DNA of 64,000 nucleotides from Porphyrobacter sp. AAP60 (GTDB lineage: Bacteria; Pseudomonadota; Alphaproteobacteria; Sphingomonadales; Sphingomonadaceae). A model generated the notes under the pieces. That model saw only the letters and a program-made list of their open reading frames with translations, did not search any database and was not told the DNA's origin. The translations under genes were made by a program, and so were the position numbers. The DNA lies in contig NZ_LJHV01000010.1 in assembly GCF_001296025.1 (NCBI RefSeq), positions 78,203 to 142,202 on the forward strand, in the 5' to 3' direction. The stretch's first letter is position 1. Each line of letters opens with the position of its first letter. This document shows positions 44,423 through 54,122 of the stretch, piece by piece.

Positions 44423-46048
44423 ATGCTCGTCCGGTTGGTCCACATTGCGATCTCGCAGAAACACGATGTGGCGGTCGGGTCCTATGTCGCAGTGACACGG
44501 CCAACAGACAAACGTCTTCCCAACGGCGCCCCTCAGCCCGCGCTATCGCCGTTCGACACCTCGCACCTCGAGGGCACAGTCGGTCGGCGCGCATTCGGTG
44601 GGGCAGTTATCACGCTTGGTGCTAGCGCAGCGCTGTTCGCGATCCAAATTCTCCAGCTTGCAGTTCTTTCGCGCCTTTTAACGCCAGAAGACTTCGGACT
44701 CGTCGGCATGGCGATGGTCGCCACCATGTTTGTGCGGCTTTTTTCAGATGTCGGCTTACCGATGGCGACTGTTCAGCGTGAGGAGATAAACCAAGACTAC
44801 GTGAGTGCGGTATTCTACATCGACATGCTCGCTTCTTTGGCTTTAACGGCGGTGTGCATCTTGCTGGCACCGTTTGCATCGATGGTCTTTTCAGAGCCAC
44901 GCGTAACACTTGTAATCGTAGCCATTGCGTTCACCTTCCCGCTAGGGGCATTGCGCGGGCAGCACCAAGCACTTTTAACCCGGCGAATGAAGTTCCTACG
45001 CCTTAATCTTGTGAACGTTTCGGCCAACGCGACTGGAGCGGCTACGGCGATCTTGTGCGCTTGGAAGGGAGGCATCGGCTATTGGTCGATAGTGGCCGGG
45101 CTCGTCGTGAATTCGCTGACGGCGATGGTGCTGAGCTGGATCGCCTCGCCTTGGAAACCTTCCCGGCTGAGATCGCTTACCCAGGCGAGTTCGGCGCTCC
45201 GGTTCGGACTCAACTTGCTAGGCGCGAATCTTGCTAGCTGGCTTTGGAAACAGGCTGACCGCGCGCTGATCGGATGGCGGTGGGACGCAACCGAACTTGG
45301 CCACTACACCCGATCCTATTCAGTGCTGATGGTGCCGATCGGCCTAATCAGCGGACCGATCAGCAGCGCGGTGATCCCGGCACTTTCGCGGCTCCAGAAT
45401 GACAAACCAAGATGGACTTCTCACATGTTAAGGGTAGCCCGCGCGCTGGCATTTCTCTCTGCTCTCTTAACATTGGTCTTGGCTCTCAATGCGCGCTTTG
45501 TCATCGAATTCGTCCTGGGCTCTCAATGGGGAGAGAGCGTCACGATCTTCACCTTGCTTTCGCTATCGCTCTTCCCAAGTTTCGTATGGGAGCATGCGCG
45601 GCTCGTCTTCATTTCGCTAGGTCGCACCGACGCGATGCGCCGGTATGCGGTCGCGGCTGCCGTGATCCATGTCATCGCATTCGCGATCGGCGTAACTTGG
45701 GGACCAGTGGGGGTGGCGATGAGCCTTGCCCTAGCCTCCGCGCTGGTGACGCCACCGCTGCTTGTAGTCGTCGCCCGGGTCGGCGCGGTGCCGTTGGCGA
45801 AGCTCGCTGCGCAATTCGCTCCGTCGCTCGTCAGCATGCCACTAGTCTGGGGGTTGATACACCTCGCTTCCCCATATTTGGCACAGGATTTGTTGATCGT
45901 CGAAACTGTGATCAAAAGTGCTGCTATCACCGGCCTCTTCGTAATTGCTCACATTATCTTGCTGCCGCTTCATGCAGGCTGCCGAGAGGATGCGCGGGCC
46001 ATCGCGGCCCTGGCCGCGCATCTCTTTGTGCGGAAGCGCTGTTCATGA
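44423..46048 (+). CDS. wzx: repeat-unit flippase (Wzx-like)
   Basis: A 541-residue protein with about 12 to 14 hydrophobic helices. After a non-hydrophobic N-terminal 50 residues, VGRRAFGGAVITLGASAALF and VLSRLLTPEDFGLVGMAMV give the polysaccharide-transporter start shared with WzxC-like proteins. It flips the lipid-linked repeat unit across the inner membrane. The true start may be downstream of the ATG at 44423, because the first 50 residues are unusual. The stop overlaps the next start (ATGA). Confidence 0.85.
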   Translation: MLVRLVHIAISQKHDVAVGSYVAVTRPTDKRLPNGAPQPALSPFDTSHLEGTVGRRAFGGAVITLGASAALFAIQILQLAVLSRLLTPEDFGLVGMAMVATMFVRLFSDVGLPMATVQREEINQDYVSAVFYIDMLASLALTAVCILLAPFASMVFSEPRVTLVIVAIAFTFPLGALRGQHQALLTRRMKFLRLNLVNVSANATGAATAILCAWKGGIGYWSIVAGLVVNSLTAMVLSWIASPWKPSRLRSLTQASSALRFGLNLLGANLASWLWKQADRALIGWRWDATELGHYTRSYSVLMVPIGLISGPISSAVIPALSRLQNDKPRWTSHMLRVARALAFLSALLTLVLALNARFVIEFVLGSQWGESVTIFTLLSLSLFPSFVWEHARLVFISLGRTDAMRRYAVAAAVIHVIAFAIGVTWGPVGVAMSLALASALVTPPLLVVVARVGAVPLAKLAAQFAPSLVSMPLVWGLIHLASPYLAQDLLIVETVIKSAAITGLFVIAHIILLPLHAGCREDARAIAALAAHLFVRKRCS

Positions 46049-47112
46049 AGTATCAACTACGGCAAAAGATGAAGATCGTCCTGATCGGCTACATACATGG
46101 GCGTGGTGGGATCCAGACCCATACATGGTTCCTTGCGGAAGGACTGCGCGAACGGGGGCACGCGGTTGAGATTGTATCACCGCCACCAATGGTGACGCAT
46201 GGCCATGATGGCGCGCTCCATGGCGTGTTCGTCTATTCGGGTCTGCGCGATCTCGTCCGCGCCCTACGGGGATTCGGGCCGGATGTCGTAGTAGTCGCGG
46301 GCACCGGATGGGGTGCGATGCTGGGTGCACTTGCCGTCGGCAAAGATTGCCGCAAGGTGTTCTTTGAGGTCATGAGCGGCGCGCGACCTAGCCGGCTGGA
46401 TCCTCGTCTACTTTCACGTTTTGGATTCGATGCGATTATCGGTCAGGGTTCTCCGGTTACCAGGCGGTTTGTTCGCGAATTCGGTTGGCACGGCCATGCC
46501 GAAACTATCCCCGCGCTCCCCGAACCGTTGGAGCGACAATTCACGATCCCCGTCCGGGTCCCCGATCCGATCGTTCAGGGGATTCGCTTCGTCTATTTCG
46601 GACGACTCGCACCATCCAAGAATGTGCGCCTGCTAATTGAAGAGTTCGATCAATTCGCTGGCACCGGGACGCAGCTCGATATCTGGGGCGATGGGAGCGA
46701 CGCTGGGCTTCTGGCTAGAATGATCGCGGAGCGGGGCCTCAACCACAGGATAAAGCTGCGCGGGCGCTATCCTGATGGGCAAGCTTATATCAGTCTGCTC
46801 CGAAGCTACGACCTATTGCTACTTCCTACTGTCGCTGAAGAGGGCGCGCCGCTAGTCCTATTAGAGGCGATGGCCTGCGGCCTACCCTTCGTCGCCAACG
46901 GGATGGGCGGCATCACCGACTACGCAAACGCGGACTGCGCCATCACCAATGGCTCGATTAGAGATTTCGTCCCGGCGGTTAAGACGCTCGTTGCGCGGCT
47001 CGAGAGTGGTGACATCGATCACGCTAGGTTGCAGCGGCACTATGCTACGAACTTTGGTTTCGATACGCTGACCGATCGCTGGGAGAGCTTCCTATGCCAG
47101 ATCGTTGGCTGA
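46045..47112 (+). CDS. glycosyltransferase family 4
   Basis: A 355-residue GT-B enzyme; MKIVLIGYIHGRGGIQTHTW (from residue 9) is the acceptor-domain glycine loop. The donor part has FGRLAPSKNVRLLIEEF and EEGAPLVLLEAMACGLPFVA, the usual E-x7-E region. Starts at ATG 46045 overlapping the flippase stop, or ATG 46069. It adds one sugar to the lipid-linked unit; identity unknown. Confidence 0.85.
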   Translation: MKYQLRQKMKIVLIGYIHGRGGIQTHTWFLAEGLRERGHAVEIVSPPPMVTHGHDGALHGVFVYSGLRDLVRALRGFGPDVVVVAGTGWGAMLGALAVGKDCRKVFFEVMSGARPSRLDPRLLSRFGFDAIIGQGSPVTRRFVREFGWHGHAETIPALPEPLERQFTIPVRVPDPIVQGIRFVYFGRLAPSKNVRLLIEEFDQFAGTGTQLDIWGDGSDAGLLARMIAERGLNHRIKLRGRYPDGQAYISLLRSYDLLLLPTVAEEGAPLVLLEAMACGLPFVANGMGGITDYANADCAITNGSIRDFVPAVKTLVARLESGDIDHARLQRHYATNFGFDTLTDRWESFLCQIVG

Positions 47113-47717
47113 CGCTGATTGAAAGCCCAAGCAATCTTCGCATGCGATATCGCGTGTCATCTGTTGGCAGTGCAGATGGCCCCAAGGGTTTGCGTGACAT
47201 TTCGCGGCAGCCCACGCGGCATAGATATTATCGTTTTCGTTTCGGATCTTGCAGAACCCAAGCTCGTCAAGCTGTTTGCCGCCGGCGAAGAGTATGAGAC
47301 GCGCGCCCTTGCAACATGTACCACGCGACCGGGCTCCGGAACTACGATTTTGGTGGGCTTGTGTCGGTCTTGACAGGCAGATTCTACCTAGTCCTTGCTG
47401 AAGTGGGCTTTCTCAATTCGTATCCCGCCATTCTTATTCTGATATCTAATTTGTTTACGCTTGAGCTCATCGGGTCTTCTGAGGTGGTAACGCGCGTATG
47501 GAGAACCGAAGCGGTGTGCTCGCCAAAAACCGTTCGATGCGTTGGCGTCGGTGCGGCCAATGTCGTCGGCTTGTGTATACCCACGCCATGACGGGATTCA
47601 CAAACGGTATGCCAATTCAGCTCGGACTGTTTGGCCTTCAATTGTCAAGGGGCGCCAAGCATCAGACAGGAATCTCCACCTTGCCGATCAGGCTTGAGTG
47701 ACACGCGGGGAGTGGCG
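47113..47717. other. 600-base gap, nothing recognised
   Basis: Between two glycosyltransferase genes. Several frames up to 90 codons exist in all phases, none with family features. Probably a decayed gene. Confidence 0.35.
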
Positions 47718-48929
47718 GTGAAAGCGGTTGTACAGCAGATAGGTGCTCGGATGGATTACGGGGTGCCGCTGGCGCTCTATCACGCCGATGGGCTGGCGCG
47801 CCTCGTGACCGATCTGCACTTCGAAAAGCCGCACCGGCTTAAACAGCTTCAGCGCTATTCGAGCGGTATCCCCTCTAGCTTGGTTTCGCGCAACAACACT
47901 CAAGGGCTGGCTTATCGTGCCGTGCTTTCGCACGGTGGCAGGAAGGCGTGGCCGCACATCAAGATCGCGGAGGAGATGGCAGCGCGGAGCTTGAAAGCAG
48001 TTCGCGAGACCGGTGCGGATATCGTCTACGGCTTCGATACCGCGATGCTGCCGTCGCTCGACCGCCTACGCGACGAGGGCGTCATGATCGTGCTCGAACA
48101 GTGTATCGCTCCGCGCGCGCAATTCATCGAAGCTATGAGCCGCATGCGCCAAGGGATCGAGCGGCGCGGCCTAAGCATTGACCTTAGCGACCTCGAAAAC
48201 GAGATTTCCTTCGCCCGGATCATGGGGGAGGTCGAGCAAGCGGAATGGGCTTTTGCCGATCGCATCTACTGCCCTTCGGGTTTCGTCGCAGATGCTGTGC
48301 AGTCTTGCGGAATCCCCACTGAGAAAACCCGGATTGTTCCTTATGGCGTGACGGTCGATACGAAAGCCGCTCACCACAAGCCTTCCGGCGCTCGGCCTCG
48401 CGTAACGTTCTGCGGGCGGTTTTCTTGGCGCAAAGGAGCGCTCGAATACGGCGCGCTTGCCGCGGCGCTGAGAAAGGAGGCGGATTTCGAGGTTCTGGGT
48501 TCGGTCGCCCTGCCAGAAGATGTGATCGCAGCGGTCGCTGTCGATGTCAGGTTCCAGGGCCACCTGAACCGCGCCGACTATCGCCGGACCCTCGCCCAGT
48601 CGGACGTGATGGTTCTGCCGTCCTATTCCGAAGGGTCGGCCACCGTTGTCTACGAGGCAATGGCTTTGGGCGTGCCATGCGTGGTAAGCGCCGAATCAGG
48701 TTCGGTGATAACCCACGGAGAGGACGGCATGATTGTCAAGGCAGGCGATGAGGAGCAATTGATTGCGACTGTCGCCAAACTCCTCTGTGACCCGGCCAAG
48801 AGGCGCGCCATGGGTCAGCGCGCGGCGGTGACCGCGCAGTCTTACACCCGCGAGAATTACGGGCACCGCTTGGTCGAGGCCTTGCGCGAGGACTTCGCCG
48901 CATACGAAAAGTCAGCGCGCGCGACATGA
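47718..48929 (+). CDS. glycosyltransferase family 4
   Basis: About 403 residues from GTG 47718, which follows GGGGAG. The C-terminal donor site is clear: CGRFSWRKGALEYGAL, LPSYSEGSATVVYEAMALG with both glutamates, and SESGSVI-like acceptor loop. It is a retaining GT-B enzyme for one linkage of the repeat unit. Its stop overlaps the Wzy-like start by 4 bases. Confidence 0.83.
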   Translation: MKAVVQQIGARMDYGVPLALYHADGLARLVTDLHFEKPHRLKQLQRYSSGIPSSLVSRNNTQGLAYRAVLSHGGRKAWPHIKIAEEMAARSLKAVRETGADIVYGFDTAMLPSLDRLRDEGVMIVLEQCIAPRAQFIEAMSRMRQGIERRGLSIDLSDLENEISFARIMGEVEQAEWAFADRIYCPSGFVADAVQSCGIPTEKTRIVPYGVTVDTKAAHHKPSGARPRVTFCGRFSWRKGALEYGALAAALRKEADFEVLGSVALPEDVIAAVAVDVRFQGHLNRADYRRTLAQSDVMVLPSYSEGSATVVYEAMALGVPCVVSAESGSVITHGEDGMIVKAGDEEQLIATVAKLLCDPAKRRAMGQRAAVTAQSYTRENYGHRLVEALREDFAAYEKSARAT

Positions 48930-50227
48930 CTTCGTCCCTAATCTTCATTTTTCTGATAGGCCTAGGCCTCTCCTTCGTCGCTATTGCCAATGCGAAGGGT
49001 GCAAAACTCTTTACGTTCGCATTTTTGTTTCCAACTGTGACGGTAGCCTTCGTCCTTGTGGAGTTTTCCGACTTTGTTCTCAATGCAGGCACACTGTTCG
49101 ATATCTACTACCAGACCGGAACGATAAATATCGCCCTGTTCATGCTCGCGACTTGTTCGATTGCCGGACTGGTGGGCTACGGTTTTACGCGGAGTAGCAG
49201 CGCCGCTTCTACCCCGTTGGGAGAGCGCTTCATCCTGTCACGCGGCGCCGTACAACACATGCACTTTGCTTCCATCGCGCTCGGAGCGGTGTCGCTGGGA
49301 GCATTCTTCGCGCTCGCCGGTCTCGGGGGCGGCATGTGGCAATACGTCCTCAATTCGGGCAGCTATGCGATCGAATGGTCGGGCCTGCCAGTCTACCTCA
49401 TCTTCCTAGTCCGACTTTGCTATGTTTCTATCGTGATTCAGTTGTGGCTGTGGTCCTACACCCGCAAGCGCAAGCATTTGATCTGGGCGCTTTTCTTGTC
49501 CATCATCCCCTTAATAAACATTTTGTTCCTGTTTCGCCGCGCCGAGGCCATTAAAGTTGGGGTGTTCTACGGATACTTCCTGACCAATTATCATGGCTTA
49601 AAGATGGGCCGGATCAAGGCGCTTGGCGGGATCGTGTTCATGTATCTCGCCTTCAAACTATTCCCGTTCTTGCGCAGTGAAGAGGGCAAGAGCCGTGATG
49701 CGGACGATCTGATCGGAGAGGCTCTTTCACCGCGCGCGACATACGAAAACAGCGAAATCGGGTCTGGCTTGGTGCGGATCTATCATTCGATGGAGACAGG
49801 TGTCTTCGAATATGGTGCGGTCTTTTACAATGCCTTCATTAAGCAGTTCGTACCGGCAGGCCTCTTCGGACCACAAGCAAAGGACAATCTTTACCTGCCT
49901 GTAATTGAAAACTCCGACACATACTTCACCACTTTCCGCTTTTACGTGTCACCAATGGGCTTTGCTCAGGCGTATCAACAATTCTGGATTTTCGGCGGGG
50001 TGCTGTTCCTGATCGTAGGGAGTATCATGGCGGCGCTCGAGAATAATGCGCGCAAAAGCAAGCGTGCCGAAATTTTTCTGGTACTCATGATACCGGTGGC
50101 CATTTCGACTGTCTCGGCCGACATGACATATATCGTGCCGCAATTCGTGATCTATCTGGTCATGGTTCTTTTGTGCGTTCCTCCGCCTTCACGGGCTCGT
50201 AGAGGGGCGCCGCCTCGCCATGAATAG
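48926..50227 (+). CDS. wzy: polysaccharide polymerase (Wzy-like)
   Basis: A 433-residue protein with about ten membrane helices (first at residues 4-22) and a large loop around residues 230-330. It lacks the Wzy_C motif but has the plan of oligosaccharide repeat-unit polymerases, which vary greatly in sequence. Position among glycosyltransferases and the flippase, and start overlap with the upstream gene, support Wzy. It could be another polytopic envelope protein. Confidence 0.65.
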   Translation: MTSSLIFIFLIGLGLSFVAIANAKGAKLFTFAFLFPTVTVAFVLVEFSDFVLNAGTLFDIYYQTGTINIALFMLATCSIAGLVGYGFTRSSSAASTPLGERFILSRGAVQHMHFASIALGAVSLGAFFALAGLGGGMWQYVLNSGSYAIEWSGLPVYLIFLVRLCYVSIVIQLWLWSYTRKRKHLIWALFLSIIPLINILFLFRRAEAIKVGVFYGYFLTNYHGLKMGRIKALGGIVFMYLAFKLFPFLRSEEGKSRDADDLIGEALSPRATYENSEIGSGLVRIYHSMETGVFEYGAVFYNAFIKQFVPAGLFGPQAKDNLYLPVIENSDTYFTTFRFYVSPMGFAQAYQQFWIFGGVLFLIVGSIMAALENNARKSKRAEIFLVLMIPVAISTVSADMTYIVPQFVIYLVMVLLCVPPPSRARRGAPPRHE

Positions 50228-50298
50228 CAAACTCTTACGGGAGCGGGACGTGTTTTCAAACGGCCTAGCACTCCAGTCTTCCTTCCCCTTCTAGGCGC

Positions 50299-51165
50299 TT
50301 GGACCAGCAGAAAGAATATAACTTGGCTTCCAAAGAACTCCTGAACTCGCTGCGCGGTCTCAAACGCCGGATGTATCTCGGCACCAAGATCACGACTGAG
50401 ACGCTGTGGCTCGGCAATGCCTGGCTCGACAAGGCATCGACAGCGGAACAAGTGCGCCGGACGATCGAGAAACTTCGCCCCCGGCAGATTCAAGGTGAAT
50501 TGATCCGCGTGGGCTCGTCCGGTGATGGTGGATACCTCATGCCCGACGATTTCCATGGTATCGTGGGCTGCGTATCTCCGGGCGTCGCAGGAGAGGTCGG
50601 TTTCGATCTCGAGATGGCCGAGCGCGGCTTGAAAGTCGTTATGGCAGACGCCTCGGTGCTAGGACCGCCGGTCAGCCACGAGAATTTCAACTTCTACAAA
50701 AAGTTCCTCGGCACCCGAAACGACGATCTTTTCGTCAGGCTGGAAACATTGGTCGACGGCGAATTCGAAACCGGCGACCTGATTTTACAAATGGATATTG
50801 AGGGCGCCGAGTTTCCAGTGCTGCTCGATACTGCGGATGATCTTTTAGGACGTTTCAGAATGATCGTTCTCGAGGTCCACGATTTTGGCCAACTGTTCGG
50901 GAGGTTTTCCGCCGGACTGATCGAAGCACTCACCGACAAGCTGACGCGTCATCACGCCGTGGTCCATATCCATCCGAACAATTGCTGCGGCAGCGACAGT
51001 CGATACGGGATCGAAATTCCGCGGGTTCTCGAGTTTACTTTTTATCGCAAGGATCGCGGTGTGCTAGATCATTTCGCCACTGGACCTTTCCCCCACCCTC
51101 TCGACGTTGATAATGTAACTACGCGTGCTTCGCTTCCGCTGCCCGCATTGTGGTATCGCACCTGA
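50299..51165 (+). CDS. FkbM-like methyltransferase
   Basis: A 288-residue protein from a TTG at 50299. The segment LQMDIEGAEFPVLLDTADDL near residue 158 is the hallmark of FkbM-type S-adenosylmethionine methyltransferases, which methylate sugar hydroxyls. The binding region upstream, GSSGDGGYLMPDDF, is modified relative to the classical glycine loop. It may O-methylate a sugar of the polymer. The start is uncertain. Confidence 0.68.
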   Translation: MDQQKEYNLASKELLNSLRGLKRRMYLGTKITTETLWLGNAWLDKASTAEQVRRTIEKLRPRQIQGELIRVGSSGDGGYLMPDDFHGIVGCVSPGVAGEVGFDLEMAERGLKVVMADASVLGPPVSHENFNFYKKFLGTRNDDLFVRLETLVDGEFETGDLILQMDIEGAEFPVLLDTADDLLGRFRMIVLEVHDFGQLFGRFSAGLIEALTDKLTRHHAVVHIHPNNCCGSDSRYGIEIPRVLEFTFYRKDRGVLDHFATGPFPHPLDVDNVTTRASLPLPALWYRT

Positions 51166-51178
51166 AAGGCACCTATAA

Positions 51179-51850
51179 AATTTATATGTCGTTTTTCCCG
51201 AACTGTTCCACCATATGCCAAGAAACGACGGCCGATCGATCGAAGAGACGTTCCAGCCAGCGCACGACAATGCGCATTAAGAGCAGCCCAACTGGGTCAA
51301 CCTCGCAGTCCGCCGAATGCTAAACCTTAGCCGGTCCGACGTTGCTTATCGCCTCGTCGTAGGAACGCCCGAGATCGCGGTAGCGGCCCGGTGCTTGACC
51401 TACGCCGAATTAGAATCGGCCGGACCAACGCCGACCGAAAAGCCGCACCCCTCCCTCGCAAGCTGCCGAAATCCCTATGGTCGGGCCGTTTCTTCGGTGA
51501 CGCGCTCCAAGGGCAAGGAGGATGGCGCAGCCTCGTTTGAAGGGACGCCCGCCGAATTGCTCGATGTGTCGCGGGCCGATCACATTTTAAGCGCGCACTG
51601 CCAGACCGAGAGGGCTTTCGTCGTCGACAAACACAATCGAACGACAACCGCGCATTTCCTACTGTTCGAATATTTGCAGGACAATTTTGACGATCGCGTC
51701 GAGGAGCTTGGCCTTGGCGATCGCACGCTGCCGTGGCGCGGGAAGGCCGCGCTCGCGCCCGATCACCACGACCGTTTCTCGTCTGCCGCGCAAGCGATGG
51801 TTGAATGCAAATTCGGCGAGCACCTCGAGCATTTTGGATATACCCTCTAA
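51179..51850 (+). pseudogene. sulfotransferase-like gene, interrupted
   Basis: One frame carries a sulfotransferase family 2 plan: FHHMPRNDGRSIEETF (compare HIPKTGGTSI, the PAPS-binding loop), then after an in-frame TAA at 51278-51280, CRNPYGRAVSSV (compare VRNPYDRLVSAY) and a tail ending LEHFGYTL. Key residues in the first loop are changed. The stop TAA shares its last base with the next ATG (TAATG at 51848), so it was once part of the operon. It is probably inactive, unless translation restarts at ATG 51317. Confidence 0.5.
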
Positions 51851-52899
51851 TGAAAGCGCCCCGGCAGATCATCGCCTACCGACCCGAAGCCCTTGCACCG
51901 CATCAAGGGTTGCTCGTCGATTTCATGAAGCAGCAACTGCCTTCCGCGACACGGATCATTGAGAGGACGATCCCCACCGGCCGATTAGCGAGGCTACTGT
52001 TTGCTGTGCGAGTTGCCCTCGATGCGCTACTTTTCCGACGCGCCGTGCTGTATTTTGCGAGCTTCGTGAGCGTGGTCTATGCGACCATTCCCTTGTGGCT
52101 CGGACATCGTCGCTACATTTACCATTCGCAGGACTGGATCGCCGATCTTGAAAGCCTGCCCGCACGTTTGGAAAAACGCGTCGTCAAGCGCGCGCCAGTC
52201 GTCATCTGGAACGAGGCCGCCCGGGCCGCGCGCGCCAAGGAACTTGCGGGCCGAAGCGATGAAATCCTTGTGCTGCCGACGTATCTCCCTGCTGCGCACG
52301 AGGTGCCTAAGCGCTGCGAAGACATCAGAAACCAAATCGCTGAACTCGCAGGCGCGTCGGTCGAGGACATGGTTATCGTCTTTGCGGGCGGCGGGTATTC
52401 CGTTGGGCGGTTGTCGGCGCAGTTTGTCGAAGCGGCAGTCGAACTGGATCGAAACATCGTTGCAGTGTTTACTGGCGCAACCAAGCTTCCGCCGGATTGC
52501 GCTGCGCCCAACATGATAGACATGGGGCTGCTGCCTTTTGATCGGATGCTCGCGGTCATGGCCTCCTGCGATATCGGACTCCTTCTTTACGATTACGCCG
52601 ACTCGTTCGGGCACACGAACCAACAGCCCGGACGCCTCACCGAATATCTTAAGGGCGGGCTTGCCCTGATCGCTACCCCGTTCGGCGATGCGCGGCGGTT
52701 GGCGAGCGACACCGCGTTTTGCACGGTGGTCGAAGGTTATGATGTCACAGAGCTCCGTCAGGTACTGAAGCACATTTCAGAGCAGATCAGGAGCGGCGGC
52801 ATTTCACGCAACGAAATCCGCAATTACGTGGCCAGCCACATGGCCTACGAACCCTTCGCAATCAGGACATTACAGGCCGCATTTGAGGAACTGGTATGA
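51850..52899 (+). CDS. glycosyltransferase-like protein
   Basis: A 349-residue protein with a GT-B look. The N-terminal part has a hydrophobic stretch (LLFRRAVLYFASFVSVVYAT). The C-terminal part has VIVFAGGGYSVGRL and LTEYLKGGLALIATPFGD, resembling a donor-binding site. The classical EX7E is not obvious. It starts at ATG 51850, overlapping the broken gene, and its stop overlaps the next start. Confidence 0.68.
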   Translation: MKAPRQIIAYRPEALAPHQGLLVDFMKQQLPSATRIIERTIPTGRLARLLFAVRVALDALLFRRAVLYFASFVSVVYATIPLWLGHRRYIYHSQDWIADLESLPARLEKRVVKRAPVVIWNEAARAARAKELAGRSDEILVLPTYLPAAHEVPKRCEDIRNQIAELAGASVEDMVIVFAGGGYSVGRLSAQFVEAAVELDRNIVAVFTGATKLPPDCAAPNMIDMGLLPFDRMLAVMASCDIGLLLYDYADSFGHTNQQPGRLTEYLKGGLALIATPFGDARRLASDTAFCTVVEGYDVTELRQVLKHISEQIRSGGISRNEIRNYVASHMAYEPFAIRTLQAAFEELV

Positions 52900-54119
52900 G
52901 GATCGCTGTCCTCTTCGATCGCTTCGGCCCCTATCATGTCGCGCGGCTGCGCGGCGCGATGGCACAGGCGGAGGTGCTCGCGGTTGAGGGCGCGCCGCAC
53001 CGCGCGGTTTATGACTGGACGCCGCCCGATCTTCCCAATGGTCTAGATCACGTAGCGCTGACCGATAAGGCCGGAGAGGAAAGCGACCCGGTGGTCGTCG
53101 AAGCGCGACTGGAGGAGCGAGTCGGGCGCTGGAAGCCAGACGTTATCGCCTTGCCTGGCTGGTCTAACATGGTCACGCTGTGCGCGCTGCGATGGGCGCG
53201 GAGGGCCGGGATTGCAGCCGTTTGTATGTCGGAGACGAACGCTTGGGACTTCGAGCGCAAGTCCCTCACCGAGAACGTCAAGCGAGGGATTGTGGCGCAT
53301 TACGGTGGAGGTCTCGCCACTAATCGCTCGCAGATTGAGTATCTCGCGCAACTGGGCGTGCCGCGCGAAGCGATATTCGGTGGCTATAATGCCATCGACA
53401 ACGATTTCTTCCGCGAAGCGGCGGCGCGTTGGCGGGCCACGCCGGGCCTGCCTCCAGAAATCGAGGGTGCTGTTGCTGCCGAAGCCCACGGCCAGTTTTT
53501 CCTCGCTTCGAACCGTTTCATTCCCAAGAAGAACCTGCTGCGTTTGCTTGACGCCTACGCGGCCTTTCGCAAGCGACGCGAAGCCGATCCCGCCGATTGG
53601 CCGCTGATCCTGCTGGGCGACGGCGAATTGCGCGGCGAGATTGAAGCCAAGATCGCTGCGCTAGGTCTCGGGTCGCATGTCCACCTTCCCGGATTTCTCC
53701 AGCTCGATGCGCTCGTGCGCTATTACGGGACGGCCGGTGCCTTCATCCACGCCAGCACAACCGAGCAATGGGGCCTCGTTATCAACGAAGCGATGGCGGC
53801 GGGGCTACCCGTGGCGGCCTCGAATCGCTGCGGATCGACACATTACCTGATCGATGATGGCATTACGGGATTCAGCTTCGATCCCCATTCCACCGAGGAC
53901 ATCACTGCCGCGCTCGGCAAACTCGCGCAGCTTCCGTCCGATGCGCCGCTACTGGAAGCGGCACGTGCCAAGGTCGAGCAGCTGCGTCCTGAAGGGTTTG
54001 GTGAAGGCCTGCACCAAGCGGCCTCGGCGGCGCGAAGCACTTCGGCGAGGCCCGGCGTATTCGCGCGGCTAGCGCTCGATCTAGCGATCGCGCGGGCGGC
54101 TCGCGCCGAGCGGGGCTGA
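52896..54119 (+). CDS. glycosyltransferase family 4
   Basis: A 407-residue enzyme. MRIAVLFDRFGPYHVARLRG begins the acceptor domain; ASNRFIPKKNLLRLLDAY, LPGFLQLDALVRYY and STTEQWGLVINEAMAAGLPV give the donor domain with its conserved Glu residues. Overlaps the previous stop by 4 bases and is followed by another glycosyltransferase after 3 bases, so part of a continuous operon. Confidence 0.85.
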   Translation: MRIAVLFDRFGPYHVARLRGAMAQAEVLAVEGAPHRAVYDWTPPDLPNGLDHVALTDKAGEESDPVVVEARLEERVGRWKPDVIALPGWSNMVTLCALRWARRAGIAAVCMSETNAWDFERKSLTENVKRGIVAHYGGGLATNRSQIEYLAQLGVPREAIFGGYNAIDNDFFREAAARWRATPGLPPEIEGAVAAEAHGQFFLASNRFIPKKNLLRLLDAYAAFRKRREADPADWPLILLGDGELRGEIEAKIAALGLGSHVHLPGFLQLDALVRYYGTAGAFIHASTTEQWGLVINEAMAAGLPVAASNRCGSTHYLIDDGITGFSFDPHSTEDITAALGKLAQLPSDAPLLEAARAKVEQLRPEGFGEGLHQAASAARSTSARPGVFARLALDLAIARAARAERG

Positions 54120-54122
54120 GAC

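Noticed and set aside
45412..46044. Extension of the glycosyltransferase frame upstream of 46045
   Set aside because: It overlaps the flippase in another frame and reads as a shadow; the real start overlaps the flippase stop.
51327..51872. 181-codon minus-strand frame
   Set aside because: Arg/Pro-rich shadow of the sulfotransferase-like frame, which has motifs and operon coupling.
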